From: Takifugu bimaculatus
Lineage: Eukaryota; Chordata; Actinopteri; Tetraodontiformes; Tetraodontidae
NCBI GenBank assembly: GCA_004026145.2
Contig: CP034975.1
Location: 24,186,361 to 24,250,360 of the forward strand
Reading direction: 5' to 3'
DNA: 64,000 nt
Numbering within the stretch: position 1 is the stretch's first letter; each line of letters begins with the position of its first letter. The position numbers were made by a program, and so were the translations under genes. The notes beneath the pieces were generated by a model. The model had not been told where the DNA came from, made no database searches, and was given only the letters and a program-made list of their open reading frames with translations. Of this stretch, positions 1 to 12,449 are shown in pieces.

Positions 1-3000
1 TTGTAAAGCAGCTGACCTTGTCTGTGACCTTTGCTCACCTCTGCTCTGCACCTGTTGAATGTCCCCAGGGGAAGACTGGTACAAGGGTGCTGCTGGTGCC
101 AGAGGAAGACCTGGCAGGCCCGGCTCTAAAGGACTAAAAGGTTCTTTTTATGTTGTTCATTAGAAACTAGATTCATACAAAAAAAATACATTTGCTAAGA
201 TTCTACTGAAATATTGTACACATTTAGGTGATAATGGTCAATGTGAGTGCGCCATTGTGAATGCTCCACCTGGACTCCCCGGCCCAGCTGGAGAAAAGGG
301 TGGTGCTGGTATGACTGGAGAATTTGGTAAAAAGGGCGATGTAGGAGATCCAGGTCCTCAAGGAGAAGATGGATCCCCTGTAAGACTGAGCTATTTACAC
401 GTGTTCTACTCTTTTCTGTTTGCTCATTATGTTCTCTGTCCATTTTTTGTAAGGGATTCCCTGGGGTGATTGGTTTGTCAGGGCCAAAAGGTCGAAAAGG
501 AGAATACTCAGTAGCCAAACAGAAAGGTGAGTCAAATATCAGCACCAGCCTTGGTGAAGGTGAAGATTACTCTGTTGATACATGTGTACCACTGCAGGAT
601 ATCAGGGAGACCCAGGTGATCCTGGACTTAATAGGGAGCAAGGAGCAGCAGGGGAACCCGGCAGCATCGGGCTGCCTGGTTTTCCTGGGAGTCCAGGTTC
701 TCCAGTGAGTACACCTGTCATCTCTATGGTGCAACATGTTTAGCATGTTAGCTCATTTGTGTAAAAGGAGCATAATGTAAATATGCTGCTGTTTTCCTAT
801 TTATTCGGAGACATGTCAGTTATCTTAATACTGATGATTTCCATCATACTAATTAAGTGTCTGTTGTCATCAGGGGGAAGCCACCCAAGGACAACATGGA
901 GATAAAGGTTTTCAAGGTCTTCCAGGGCAACCTGGTGCTGCTGGGTTAAGGGGAGAGCCAGGTGAAGACTTCAGAGGGGCCAAAGGTCAGCGTGGATTAC
1001 CTGGTGACGCGGGCCTCCCAGGGTATGAAGGAGTTGCAGGAACACCCGGCAGCCCAGGTGAGAGGCCGTCAACTGACCTGTTTACTCTTAATATGATGTT
1101 GCATATCTCTAGCAACTTTACCTCTATTTTCTTTCAACTAAGCGTTTAATTTTTACCCTTTCTCTCTCTGTTGTGATTTAATACCAAGCAGTGAAATGGG
1201 AATGGCTTGTCATTAAACCCAGACAAACAAAAGCATGTCCACTTTTGTTTTTACATTCAGATCCATTTTGTATTCCATACGTATATACACTATATATATG
1301 CTCTCTTTGCCTGTTGTCACCATGGTAGACAGGCTGCATCCCTCAAACGAGCAGCAGCGATGCTTGTTTAAAACAATGCTTGTGCTTTTGAATAACATTG
1401 TTCCGAATGCCTCTCTCTTTCATTCTCTCTCAATTATGACTGAAAGGTGGCTGTAGTCCAACAGAAGGTGAAGGACAGGTGGATGTAACAGGTAGCTGGT
1501 ATAATCAAGTTTCCCCTTGTTGCTCTGTTGATGATAACTCTTTTTGGCTTCGCTTCTGGATCATTCAGATTTTGCGTGTGAAGGGTTTAGCGTTGGACAC
1601 TACCTAGTGTAATGCTAATGTCAGGATCCACGCTGGGCAAAAGTCAAAACTCACTTGCACTCCAATAGTCCTTTCCTCATACATGGCTTCACATGCAAGC
1701 ATGATGTTGTTTGTAAGACATTACTTTGACTTTTACAGGGCCGTGCGATGCTATTCCAGGACGCCCTGGGCCACCGGGTTATCCAGGACCTCTTGGATTG
1801 CCAGGCTTTATAGGTAAAACAACATGAAAGTAGTCTTGAGTTTTACCCAAATGATTCCTTCTTCATTTTGAAAATGTCAAATTTATAATTTACTTATAGG
1901 TCCTTCTGGGGAAAAGGGTTTCAAGGGTCAACCTGGAGCAAGAGGAGAGAAAGGAGAAATGGGAGAACAAGGCATAGGTGGTAAACCTGGACCACCAGGT
2001 AAGGAGCAGTGTTTGGTCTCAGATCCCTGTGCTTTTATGCTGGAGCCCCATTAACTTCATACTATTTATACAGGTTTTCCTGGCCCCCGCGGAGACCGAG
2101 GGCTTCCTGGCATCCATGGTTCAATAGGAGTACCTGGATTTGATGGCCTGCCTGGCCGCCAGGGGTTTAAAGGAGAAAAGGGTGCTCATGGAGAGGTTTT
2201 AGGAGCATCTCCCGGACCTCACGGAGACCAGGGGCTGCCTGGAATTCGAGGAAGTAAAGGCCCAAGTGGGGATTCTGGGGCCCAAGGCTATCAAGGTTAG
2301 CATCCTCTTTTTTTAAACATTGTTTTTTTGCACATGATCGTTACAGGGGGCTGAAACCCTAAATATATTCAAACAAACTCTTTTTTTTCCATTATTACAG
2401 GAATGGATGGCATGCCTGGTATGACTGGCTTTAAGGGTCAACATGGTCCTTTGGGTCTGCAGGGTGAACAGGGAAGGCCTGGGCCACCAGGCATTTATGG
2501 CTACCCTGGTGATCCTGGAAGAGCGGGTCCCCCTGGACCACTCGGTGCTGTCGGCCAGCCCGGTAAAACATAACACTGAGTGCTGTCATATCTACACCTG
2601 ACATGTTGTGAATACATTTATCTCTTCGACAGGTTTCACAGGAGAAAGGGGAACTGAAGGGGAGCCTGGGTCTCCAGGTCCAATGGGACGAAAAGGTACC
2701 CCAGGGGCATATGGTGATGATGGTCCCATTGGAGAATCTGGGCCACCAGGTGACCCAGGAGTGCCTGGTGCAGCTGGCCAACCAGGACTTCCAGGAATGA
2801 AGGGTCTGTTTCTTAGATACTGTGTTTATTTTGAACAATATAAACTTGTAGACTAAACCATTAAATGAATGTTGTGATCAGTAATTTATAATTTATTAAT
2901 AAAAATGTTTAAATGTTTGGTTCTCTCTGTCTTCTCATGATCCTTCACTTTACAGGATACAAAGGGTCTCCTGGAATGTCAGGTTTTGAGGGGATGAGGG

Positions 3001-6000
3001 GCGACATAGGGCCAAAAGGCTCCAGTGGGGAACAAGGAGAACCTGGAGGACTTGGAGAAGTTGGCCCAAAAGGCATATCAGGCCACAAAGGGCAGAAAGG
3101 TGAAACAACATTCTGTTAGCACTAAACTCCACCATGTAACTCAAACTAAAGTTAAAAGTGTCTCCTACCAGGTGACCGTGGTCTGATGGGTCCACCTGGA
3201 AAGAAGCCCGACATCCCTCGCCAGATGATCGTAGAAATGAAGGGAACCAAGGGAGAACCTGGGCCTCGAGGATATGAAGGTTTTACTGGCCCAAGAGGTG
3301 TGCAGTCATTTTCTGTTACCATGTCATTTTGGTTTTTTCCACTTTCTTAAGCTGGATATTTTCTGACATCATGTATTCCTTTTTTATTACAGGTGCTAAA
3401 GGTTTGCCTGGTGTCCCCGGCCAAGAGGGATTTCACGGTCTGCCCGGAGACCCCAGCAATGAAAAGGGTTACAGAGGAGATCCAGGGGCACAAGGGCTGC
3501 CGGGAATCAAAGGCATGCCAGGAGTATCTGGAAAAAGAGGAATTAGTGGATTTGATGGAATGCCAGGCCCCAAGGTGAGCAGAGTCATGCTGAGCAGTTA
3601 TGATGAGAAGCCACAAGCCAATCCACCACATTTGCATTCTTACATGTTTAAAAAGCAGAAACACTCAAAAATCCGATAATTTGTGGGAACAGACTACAAT
3701 TCAATCAATCAATACAATCAGCTTTCAACAGTTTTCCTCCAGCTGATAATCCCAATACAAACACTGGGCTCCAGAGACTCTAGATCAAGATGTCAAGAAC
3801 ATTTGTTATGTTCTCTTTGTTTTATAGGGAACTAAAGGAAGCCCTGGTGCTTATGGTGCTTCTGGGGAAAAGGGCAGAAAAGGAATCAAAGGTAGTGCTT
3901 CACATTTGTACTGAGGAAGACAGAGTACTGGAATTATTGGAATTTACAATATTTTCACAGGTGAGAAAGGCCCACGAATAGATCTTCCAGGAAGGGCTGG
4001 GTTCCAAGGCGAGCTCGGTTTGCCAGGAGATCCAGGTAACAACTGTGATTTTGCAACTTTTATGCACAGTCATGCTCAAAAAATTACAAGTATAATCTTT
4101 ACTCATACGTTTATAGGTCAAAAGGGACTTACAGGGGAAGTAGGAGAAAGGGGTACACCTGGTTTTGATGGAATTCAAGGAAAAACAGGAATTTCGGGTG
4201 ATCCAGGAACATCAGGATTTGCAGGTAAGAGACATCTCTCTCATAAAAGTTGAACTTGTCAGAGCATAATTATGTTGAATCTTTATTGAACCTGACTAAT
4301 TCAAACCCATACAAACATGTATTGCCTGTTGCAGGTGTAGATGGGCAGAAAGGAAATCCTGGTAACCAAGGTCAAAAGGGTTTTCTTGGTATTCCTGGAA
4401 CTGATGGACATCCAGGCTTTCCTGGTTTCCCAGGAAACAGAGGTAGCATGAATGATACATTTTCCTTCTTTGAACTATATGATATATGTTTTTATTTCAT
4501 GTACTAAAAATTCAATTGCACACAGGTTTCCCTGGCTTGAAGGGTCTTTATGGGCTGCACGGATTGAAGGGACAGAAGGGTCTTCAAGGACCAGCAGGTA
4601 TATTTAAACCATTTCAATCTAAGATAATTGTCAGCTTCACCTTTTTGTATAAATACTGTATGTAGCGGATTTAATCTTTTAGAATAAAAATAATCACTTA
4701 ACGCCGTTTCCATTTGTAAATTTTCAGGCCTGGAGATCGTAGGACCAACAGGAGATCCAGGGAACAAAGGGCTGAAAGGAGATGGTGGAGAACCCAACAA
4801 TCAGCGTGGCGTTCCTGGATCACTTGGTCTAAAGGGCTTCCAAGGACCTCTTGGTTAGATTACTTTTAAAGATCACTGCTGTTATTTTTGTTTTATCCTC
4901 AGAGATGGAAAAGCGGATTGGAATGGGACATTTTTGTAAGGTGGCTTAATCCTGTTACGACTATACTAACTTGCTCAGGTGACCCTGGTGACCCCGGTCC
5001 CCCAGGACCCCGTGGTTTAGCAGGAATAGATGCTTCCCCAGGTGGACCAGGATACATTGGGGATCATGGATTTGTTGGCCCCAAAGGTTACGAAGGTGAG
5101 AAGTTTACTCCATGAAGTAAATAAAAATGGAATTATCCCCTGCTGACTGTTAAGAATTTAAAAGTTTACATGTTATTCCATCAGCTTCAGATTAGCATTA
5201 AGATGTGCTGGTAAAGTTCAGGTGTTCTGACGTCAGAAATGGCAAAAAGAGAGAAATGAGCAGGACTAGATGATGTGACACCTCCCTGCCTGACACGTCT
5301 CTTACATGAAGGCAGTAGTTTGGTTTTTTTGTTTGCCGAAAAACTTCTTTGCTTCCATTTTCATCCTGTATCAATGTGTCAAACAGCTGCCTGTTCTCGG
5401 TGGTGAATTTCACCTTTGATTGTGATGACAGCATTACAAGTTTCAGAGGGTCCCTCTTTCGGCTTATTAATAGCTGTTTTATCTGGGACAGACAGCAGCG
5501 TCTCCATTTTTATAAATCTGAGTAGAAAGAGAAACTTAATGTTTTTAAGAACACATATCGAGCCAGTGTCCTATATCTTTGTACTGTTCTCTCATGACTA
5601 AAGCCCGGAGTATTATTATTTCATAAAGCAAAGCCACAGAGCTTTGAAACAAATAGAACCAACATTTCAAAAAGCCACACAAAGCAATTTGTCTTCGGGA
5701 TCTTGTCCATAAAATTACATTTTCTCTAAGGTTTCCCTGGAAACAGAGGACATCCTGGTGCGGATGGTGTCCTTGGGTATAAAGGTGTACAAGGAAATGA
5801 TGGATTACCTGGAGCTGGTGGTTGGAAAGGTTTGAAGGGAACTCAAGGTACATTTGGATACAGGGGCCCAGACGGTGTGCCTGGGAAGAAAGGTAAGCAT
5901 CTGAACAAATGGCACCTCCCAACATGATTCTTTAGTGGTTTCATTCAAATGCAAATGTCTGCTTTGATTTTTTTCTGTAGGAGTGAAAGGAGAACAAGGG

Positions 6001-8141
6001 TTGATGGGTGTTCCGGGTGTGACTGGTGTGCAGGGGCAACGAGGTCCCACCGGTCCAAAAGGAAACAGTGGAGCTACAGGTGAATGATCTTTCACCACCA
6101 CCCTCAGTCAGCACTTCTTTTTTTCTAATTATTCCATCATCTTGTACTCCAGGATTTCAAGGACCTCCAGGAAATAAGGGGGCTGCCCCACTTCCCCCCA
6201 AATTACCAGGAGAAAGAGGTCCTCAAGGGCCACAGGGTACTCCAGGACCGCATGGGATTAAAGGGCCAATAGGGCCACAAGGCTTCCCTGGAGATGCAGG
6301 TTGGTTATTTCCTCTCATACTTGTATCATTTTTTTTTCTAAATAATGAAAAGCTCAATAGCAAAAATCTATTGCACTGTAGGTTTTATGGGACCCAGGGG
6401 CCAGAAGGGCATGCCTGGGATTAATGGCAGACCAGGCGTGCCTGGATTCCGTGGAGAAGTTGGACGAATAGGCCATGCAGGTCTGCAAGGCATGGAAGGT
6501 ACGTCAGATGGAGGACTCTGGATCAGAGGGAGCATCTTTAAAAACAAACCAGTTACTCTAATCCTTAACATTTTTGTGAAAGTCAGCCATGCCTTGATAG
6601 TCAAAACATTGAGAAGAGTAAGAACTGCATTTGAGGCACAATCGTATGATCATCAATAATTATAGAGAAGGCATTTCGACGAGCCGACTTTATAGTGAGA
6701 CACCTGTTGCCTATTTACCTGGATGTTTAAATACTTAAAAAAAGACTGAATTCCTCATCCCTCCAAAGGCAACCGTGGGAAGCCTGGTGTGTCCGGTCTG
6801 CCTGGCATGCCGGGCCGCAGCGTCAGCGTGGGCTACCTGCTGGTGAAACACAGCCAGGCAGATCAGGTCCCCATGTGTCCAGTGGGCATGGCCAAGCTGT
6901 GGAGCGGCTACAGTTTGCTGTACATGGAGGGCCAAGAAAAGGCCCACAACCAGGATCTGGGTGAGTGTGGAGCTCAACGTCTGCCGACATTCCCACGTCC
7001 GAGTGCTGACATTGTAATCCAATAAACTGAAGGCATTCCTTTGAGGTCAGGCTTGCTGCAGAAGTGGAGATTTGGGACTCTTGTTGTCTAATTAACCGCA
7101 GTTGAGGAAGGAGGGAGAAATACTCACAAATTAGAAATAAAATCCAGCTGATAAAATTACTTTTGGTGAAATATTGGGTGATGTGTGAGCAGTCCAACAT
7201 TAATAACCTGCCCTTTTTTTTAATCTCGTATGTTTTGCTGTGTTCAGGACTGGCGGGCTCCTGCCTCCCACGCTTCAGCACCATGCCCTTCCTGTACTGT
7301 AATCCCGGAGACATTTGTTACTATGCCAGCAGAAACGATAAGTCGTACTGGTTGTCTACGACAGCTGCTCTTCCCATGATGCCCGTAGAAGACGATGCGA
7401 TCAAACCGTACATTAGCCGCTGCTCGGTGTGCGAGGCTCCATCGGTCGCCATTGCGGTGCACAGCCAGGACATCACCATCCCGCAGTGTCCCGCGGGCTG
7501 GCGCAGCCTGTGGATCGGTTACTCTTTCCTCATGGTGGGTTCTTCACACCTAGAGTTTAGAAATATCGATGTGGGTCCCAGTCGATGGGTGTTGGGTTGG
7601 AATGTGACATGAATGTTTTGGTAGTCAAGAACAGGTTCATAAGTTAGACAATAACTTTAGTATTTTTGCAGTGGACTGTAAAAATCCTTTATGAAAGCAG
7701 GTCAAATGCTACTCAAAATAAATGAAGATAAATTGGGAATTATGGGATTATGCCATAAAAAAAAAATTCCAGGTCATTGTTGCACCAGCAAAAGGCTTTA
7801 GCTTTGATTCGCCAGTCTGGTTAATAGCTTGGAGTGTGGAGTTAATACCTAATTGATATCCTCATCTGTAAATGTTGCATCCACAGCACACAGCAGCAGG
7901 GAATGAAGGTGGAGGGCAGTCCTTATCGTCGCCCGGTTCCTGCCTCGAGGACTTCCGCACGACACCGTTTATCGAGTGTAACGGGGCCAGAGGCACATGC
8001 CACTACTTTGCTAACAAGCACAGCTTCTGGCTGACCTCTGTGGATACGTCTTTCCACTCGGAGCCTGCGGCAGAGACGCTCAAAGCGGGCCAGCTCCTGT
8101 CACGCATCAGCCGCTGCCAGGTCTGCATGAAGAACCTATGA
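1..8141 (+). CDS. col4a2: Collagen type IV alpha-2 chain, 3' part (partial at window start)
   Basis: Secreted network-forming collagen of basement membranes, which pairs with alpha-1(IV) chains. I trace 28 exons with matching phases: 69-140, 228-379, 454-526, 598-704, 874-1057, 1447-1491, 1739-1813, 1900-1998, 2074-2295, 2401-2562, 2633-2803, 2956-3099, 3172-3297, 3393-3574, 3828-3891, 3961-4035, 4117-4224, 4335-4442, 4526-4597, 4728-4853, 4979-5095, 5731-5892, 5981-6079, 6153-6299, 6382-6498, 6769-6960, 7248-7534 and 7887-8141. They encode about 1,246 residues in one open frame. Most are Gly-X-Y repeats with type IV interruptions, including Cys-containing ones (CEC near 260, GGC near 1450). 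The last three exons give the NC1 domain, from SVGYLLVKHSQ to RCQVCMKNL, with two C4 repeats. The NC1 sequence is of the alpha-2/4/6 class; the neighbour rab20 points to alpha-2. The 5' half of the gene, with signal peptide and 7S domain, lies outside the window. Exon 69-140 has a weak donor (GTTCTT). Confidence 0.95.
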
Positions 8142-9546
8142 GAGACTTTCACAGCGACGCCGACACAAAATGGAGCGTTGCATTGACAGCGGGGGAAGTT
8201 TCTGTCTATTTACACACTACATTAACAGAAATATGAAGTGACTGCAATACCATGACGTTTTACTGAAACGTCCCACGGAAGAGAAAGTTTCACAATGACA
8301 GTTGCTTTATGACAAAAATATGAAATGTTCTGTTAAATGTGGGTTGGTGCTTACCTTTAACTTATTACCTCAGCTATTATACATAATTAACCATACATAC
8401 AGCTGAACCAAAGATCCCCTTTTACATAGACATTGTGATTATTTTGGGTCCACAACCCAGCTTGAACCCACTAACACTGCCTGCCAGCACAAGCAGAATG
8501 TCATTAGAGGTCATGTTAATATTAACAGAATTATCTTTTTGTAAACCACTGCTCATGCAAAACATGCACCTTTTGTCTTCTTTGTTCATTATTCCAACTT
8601 GCCTTTAACGCTCTTTTATACATTCACAAAATGCACTGATTGTTTCTGTATTTATAGCTGAGCGAACTTGACCCCTTCAGCCGTTACACACACCTTTACA
8701 TCACCTTCCTTTACAAATCTACTAATTACTCAGCTGTTCTCAGGCAACAGAGTGGAAGGTAAACAGCTTCGATCAAAGGTTTCCCCGTTGTATCTGCTTA
8801 TCTGGGTTAAATAAGAGAATTTTACACACTTGAACCAGGTCAAGCGCTTCAGTTGTTTGGAAATACATAGTTTTACTGCCATTTTGTTTCCCTGTAATAT
8901 GATTGTTGATTTTCTTACCATTATTACTGCATTTGGATGTAAAGATTAAACTGTTTCTGTAATTCTGCCTGTTATTTTAACCTCACCTCTCACTGACAGA
9001 TGAGACAGGTGGCAAAATAGAAATCTTTATTAGGACAGCACAATGAAAAATCCAATATTAGCTCCTATTTACACTCATTTAACATTTAAACAGCATTAAA
9101 AAACTAGCATTAGTGACATGGAATTTGTGAAAATCAATAAACAGTGCAAAGTTCCTCCCCTCTGATGATCCATGTTTTCAGAGTGAAGCCAATCACATGT
9201 CAGAGCATCAAGACATCTCAGTGATTAAATAAACGTGTATATCGTGAGACCACATTTTATGGGATAAAAGTGCAGTTTTGCTCAGTGAAATGCTTCGCAG
9301 GACAATGTGATAAAGTGTAAATTTCCCTTCCTTGCAAAGAACCCTGAACGTTGCGTCATCCAAGTTTATCCACAAAAATCAAGGGTGTTTATTGTGTCTG
9401 CGTGTGTATGTGCATGTGCATGTATTAAAAAAGTCATTGGCTTGAAAAAATAAGGCGTACCTTCACAGGGTAAATGTTTAACAAGCAGTTAACTGATTGT
9501 CGACTTAAAAACAAGCCTGCAACCGGCCGCAGCCTGCATTCACCTC
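8142..9546. other. Convergent 3'UTRs of col4a2 and rab20
   Basis: No coding exon is visible. The left part should be the col4a2 3'UTR, with an ATTAAA near 8946 as a possible poly(A) signal. On the minus strand, AATAAA near 9026-9031 is the likely rab20 poly(A) signal, which gives rab20 a 3'UTR of roughly 0.5 kb. The two genes therefore end tail to tail within about 100 bases. Transcript ends are inferred from signals only. Confidence 0.6.
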
Positions 9547-12449
9547 CTAGCAGCAGGACGATCTGCTCCTCTTGTTCCCGCCCCCCCTGCACTCCTCCAG
9601 GTCCACCGTTGGAGAAATCTGGATCTCGTTTCTCTTCCTCAGGATGAAGGGCAGCACCAGGTTGAACAAGGCTTCAAACAAAGCATCCACGTTGTAGCCC
9701 GTCTTGGCACTCGTCTCGAAGCACATCTTGTCTGCGGGCAGGCTGCTCTTCTCATCCAGGCCCTTGTAGCGTAATATTCGCTCATAAAAAGCCGTCGCGT
9801 CTTCAGGGGAAACCTGCTTGTGCAGCATCAAGCCAGAAAGAGAGGCGGGGGATGCAGGGGGGGTTGGGCATGCAGAGAAGACCTGTGGCTCGGTGCTCTC
9901 CAGAGTCCCCTCGGCTCGGGTCCCAGATGCCGCGTCTGAATCCTGCAGCTGCTGGGCTTTGGGATCTGTGAGATCAGCTTTGTTGCCCACAACGGCGTAA
10001 ATGCAGTCGTCGTTGGCGGTGTCGGTGAGAGAGAGGAAACGCTCCTCCAGCTCGGCTAGACTCTGCCAGTTGGTGACGTCATAGATGAAGATGACGGCGG
10101 CCGCGCCTCGACAGTACATGGAGCCCAGTCCGTGGAACTGCTCTCGCCCTGGAGAGAGAATGGGAATTATGAGGCTTTCGTGAAAGGACGCACTGTGTGT
10201 GACTGCACAAGAGGGCATAAGGGGTGAACCAGCTGCAAACGTAGGCCCCCAGCACCAGCATGAGTGAGGAAAAGAGACAGAGCTCTTTGAGGCCGTCAGC
10301 TGGGAGTTCTTATGTAAACAGCCATTTATATAAGTTAATATCTAAGTTTAATAAGGTTAACCCTTGTTAATGCTACGCGCCTGTGCTGACATAATAGGAG
10401 CTCCCTGTAAGAGTTTAAAGTCACTTTTTTACTCATTAAACTTAATGAGGTCTTACCAGCTGTGATTACTTTGGCTTGTGTATCAAGATGAACTAAATCG
10501 GTTTACAAATGAGAAACTACAATCTTTTATGGCACCATGTATGAACACACCGTTTCAAAATCAAGTCCAGATAACACATCTGTGTCAACGTGCAACACAG
10601 TGACACCAGCCTGAGACTTGATAAGCAACAACAAAGTGTCAGACATGATCAAGATCCGGACTGGAGGTGGTTCGCCATTTTAGCACCATCTGCAGAGGCG
10701 CAAATGCCCCTCGAAACAAGTGCATCCTGCTGAAGAGTTTTTAGATTCTAGAATTTCACCAAGCAACTCAGTGCTTATTTTAACTTTTTAATGGTTTTAC
10801 AGGGAATCCAAAGTATATACAAATTCTTATAAACATAAGAATATTTAAGGATTATGGGGCAGAGGCAGTTACGATGACTACATGACAATGACAACTAAGT
10901 TCATTCGACCTCTGAAACAGTGTCAGTTACATACATATTCAGCTTGGAAAACTCAATAGATACCAGATGAAGTGAATGGTCAGGCTCTCTTGTACTTTGG
11001 GAAAGCACATTTGTTGCTTAAGGACTGCAGGGGTTAAAAGCAGTCAGTGAACTCTTCCCGTCACAGCTTTATCACATGACCCATAAGAGGAAGAGGGCAT
11101 GCTGCATTTGTGGGGTTTGCAAATGTATTTTTCTGGGTGGGAATAACCTCATCTGCCAGGGAAAACTGTTGCCTCCGAGATGTTGAAAGAGCATTTGAAC
11201 TTTCAGTCAGTTGGGAATGACTAAATAAACCGAATGCATGGCCGAGGTCATGGAGTCAGGGAACACAGACAGGAAATGGCTCATTGGTGGCAGGGTTTGC
11301 CTTATCTCTGTGGCCCAATAACTCCACTTTTGGTGAATGTGTGTTTGCCTAAGAGGATTGTTCTGTAATTCCGGTTTACACAATGCTGGAGTGTACAATG
11401 CACATATTCACTGATACTACCTGGAATTTGGAATGTTGTAACACCGTCTGATTTTAAAAATGTCATTATTATTACTACTTTGATGGCTTTTTTAAAACTG
11501 CTGGGACTGAGAACAGAAAGTTGATTCTACACTAGAATAACTCATGTGTGAAGCTGCTATTTCCAGAGCTGGTCTAACTGATTTAGATCAGTGGTGCTGT
11601 GAGTCCTCCAGCAGGGCTACAATGGATCTGACTAGTTGGGAGCTCTCCAGTATTGGGCAACAAACCACCAGTCACAGGACTGCTTAAGGTTAACACATCA
11701 CCAACTTGGTATGGATTAACAGAAAATTGAAAGGGTTCTTACTTTATGTTCCATGTTTCAATTTGCAGATTTTGTTTATTGTCATGAAATACATCCATGA
11801 GCGCAGATTTAACATTACCTAAATCATTCACTTGTAAGAATATCACCACCGCATTTTAAATTAACGTTTAGCATACTGCATTCTACAAAATAAGGATAAT
11901 TTTTACATTAGTTACCCATAGCAACAAATATTAATGGCTCTAAACACAAAGGACAACTTTAATGTATTTTGTTACACATCGGTGCGTTCTGAAGGTTCTT
12001 TAGATTATCTTGGAGAACAAAGTTGTTAAATGTATTAATCTGAACGAATTTTAACTTTGTGTGGGATTGCTGTTGGTTAATTAGACTCGGAACTAAGCAG
12101 CACCGAGGCGGTGCAGCCTGCGGGCCCCTGGCCCCGCGGTCACATGTCACTGATGCGTCGCTGCTGCGTGGTCACGCGTCATCAGACCAGCAAATTCTCC
12201 CAACAAACACAAATTAAAGCATTGAAATAAAGCGTGAGAAGTTTCGAGTGTAGTACTACCTGCTGTGTCCCATATGGAGATGTTGTAAGGGCCCCACTGC
12301 TTCATGTAAAAGGCCCCTCCAACGGTGCTGACGGTTTCCTTGAATTTCCTCTCCATGTACCTGTGGAGCAGCGATGTCTTCCCCACGTTCATGTCTCCCA
12401 GCAGGACCACCTTGACGTCGGGTTTCTTCATCTTCGACACCTCGGGCAT
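9547..12449 (-). CDS. rab20: Rab-family small GTPase Rab20
   Basis: Rab20 is a membrane GTPase of endosome/phagosome traffic. Two coding exons, 12260-12449 and 9547-10148, join in phase to give 263 residues. Visible motifs are the P-loop GDMNVGKTS (residues ~18-26), the switch II region WDTAGREQFHGLGSMYC spanning the splice, NKAD for base recognition, ETSAKTGYN near the C-terminus, and a terminal CC for prenylation. These agree with vertebrate Rab20, including its unusual DTAGREQ context. The region between NKAD and the C-terminal helix carries a long Ser/Pro/Thr-rich insert, making the protein longer than human Rab20 (234 residues). The start at 12449 gives MPEVSKMKKPD; the internal Met at 12431 aligns with the human start and could also be used. 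The gene converges on col4a2, as in human. Confidence 0.95.
10149..12259 (-). other. Single intron of rab20
   Basis: A 2.1-kb intron between the two rab20 coding exons, with a GT donor at 12259 and an AG acceptor at 10149-10150. I see no other gene, no clear repeat and no long open frame of protein-like composition in it. Confidence 0.8.
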
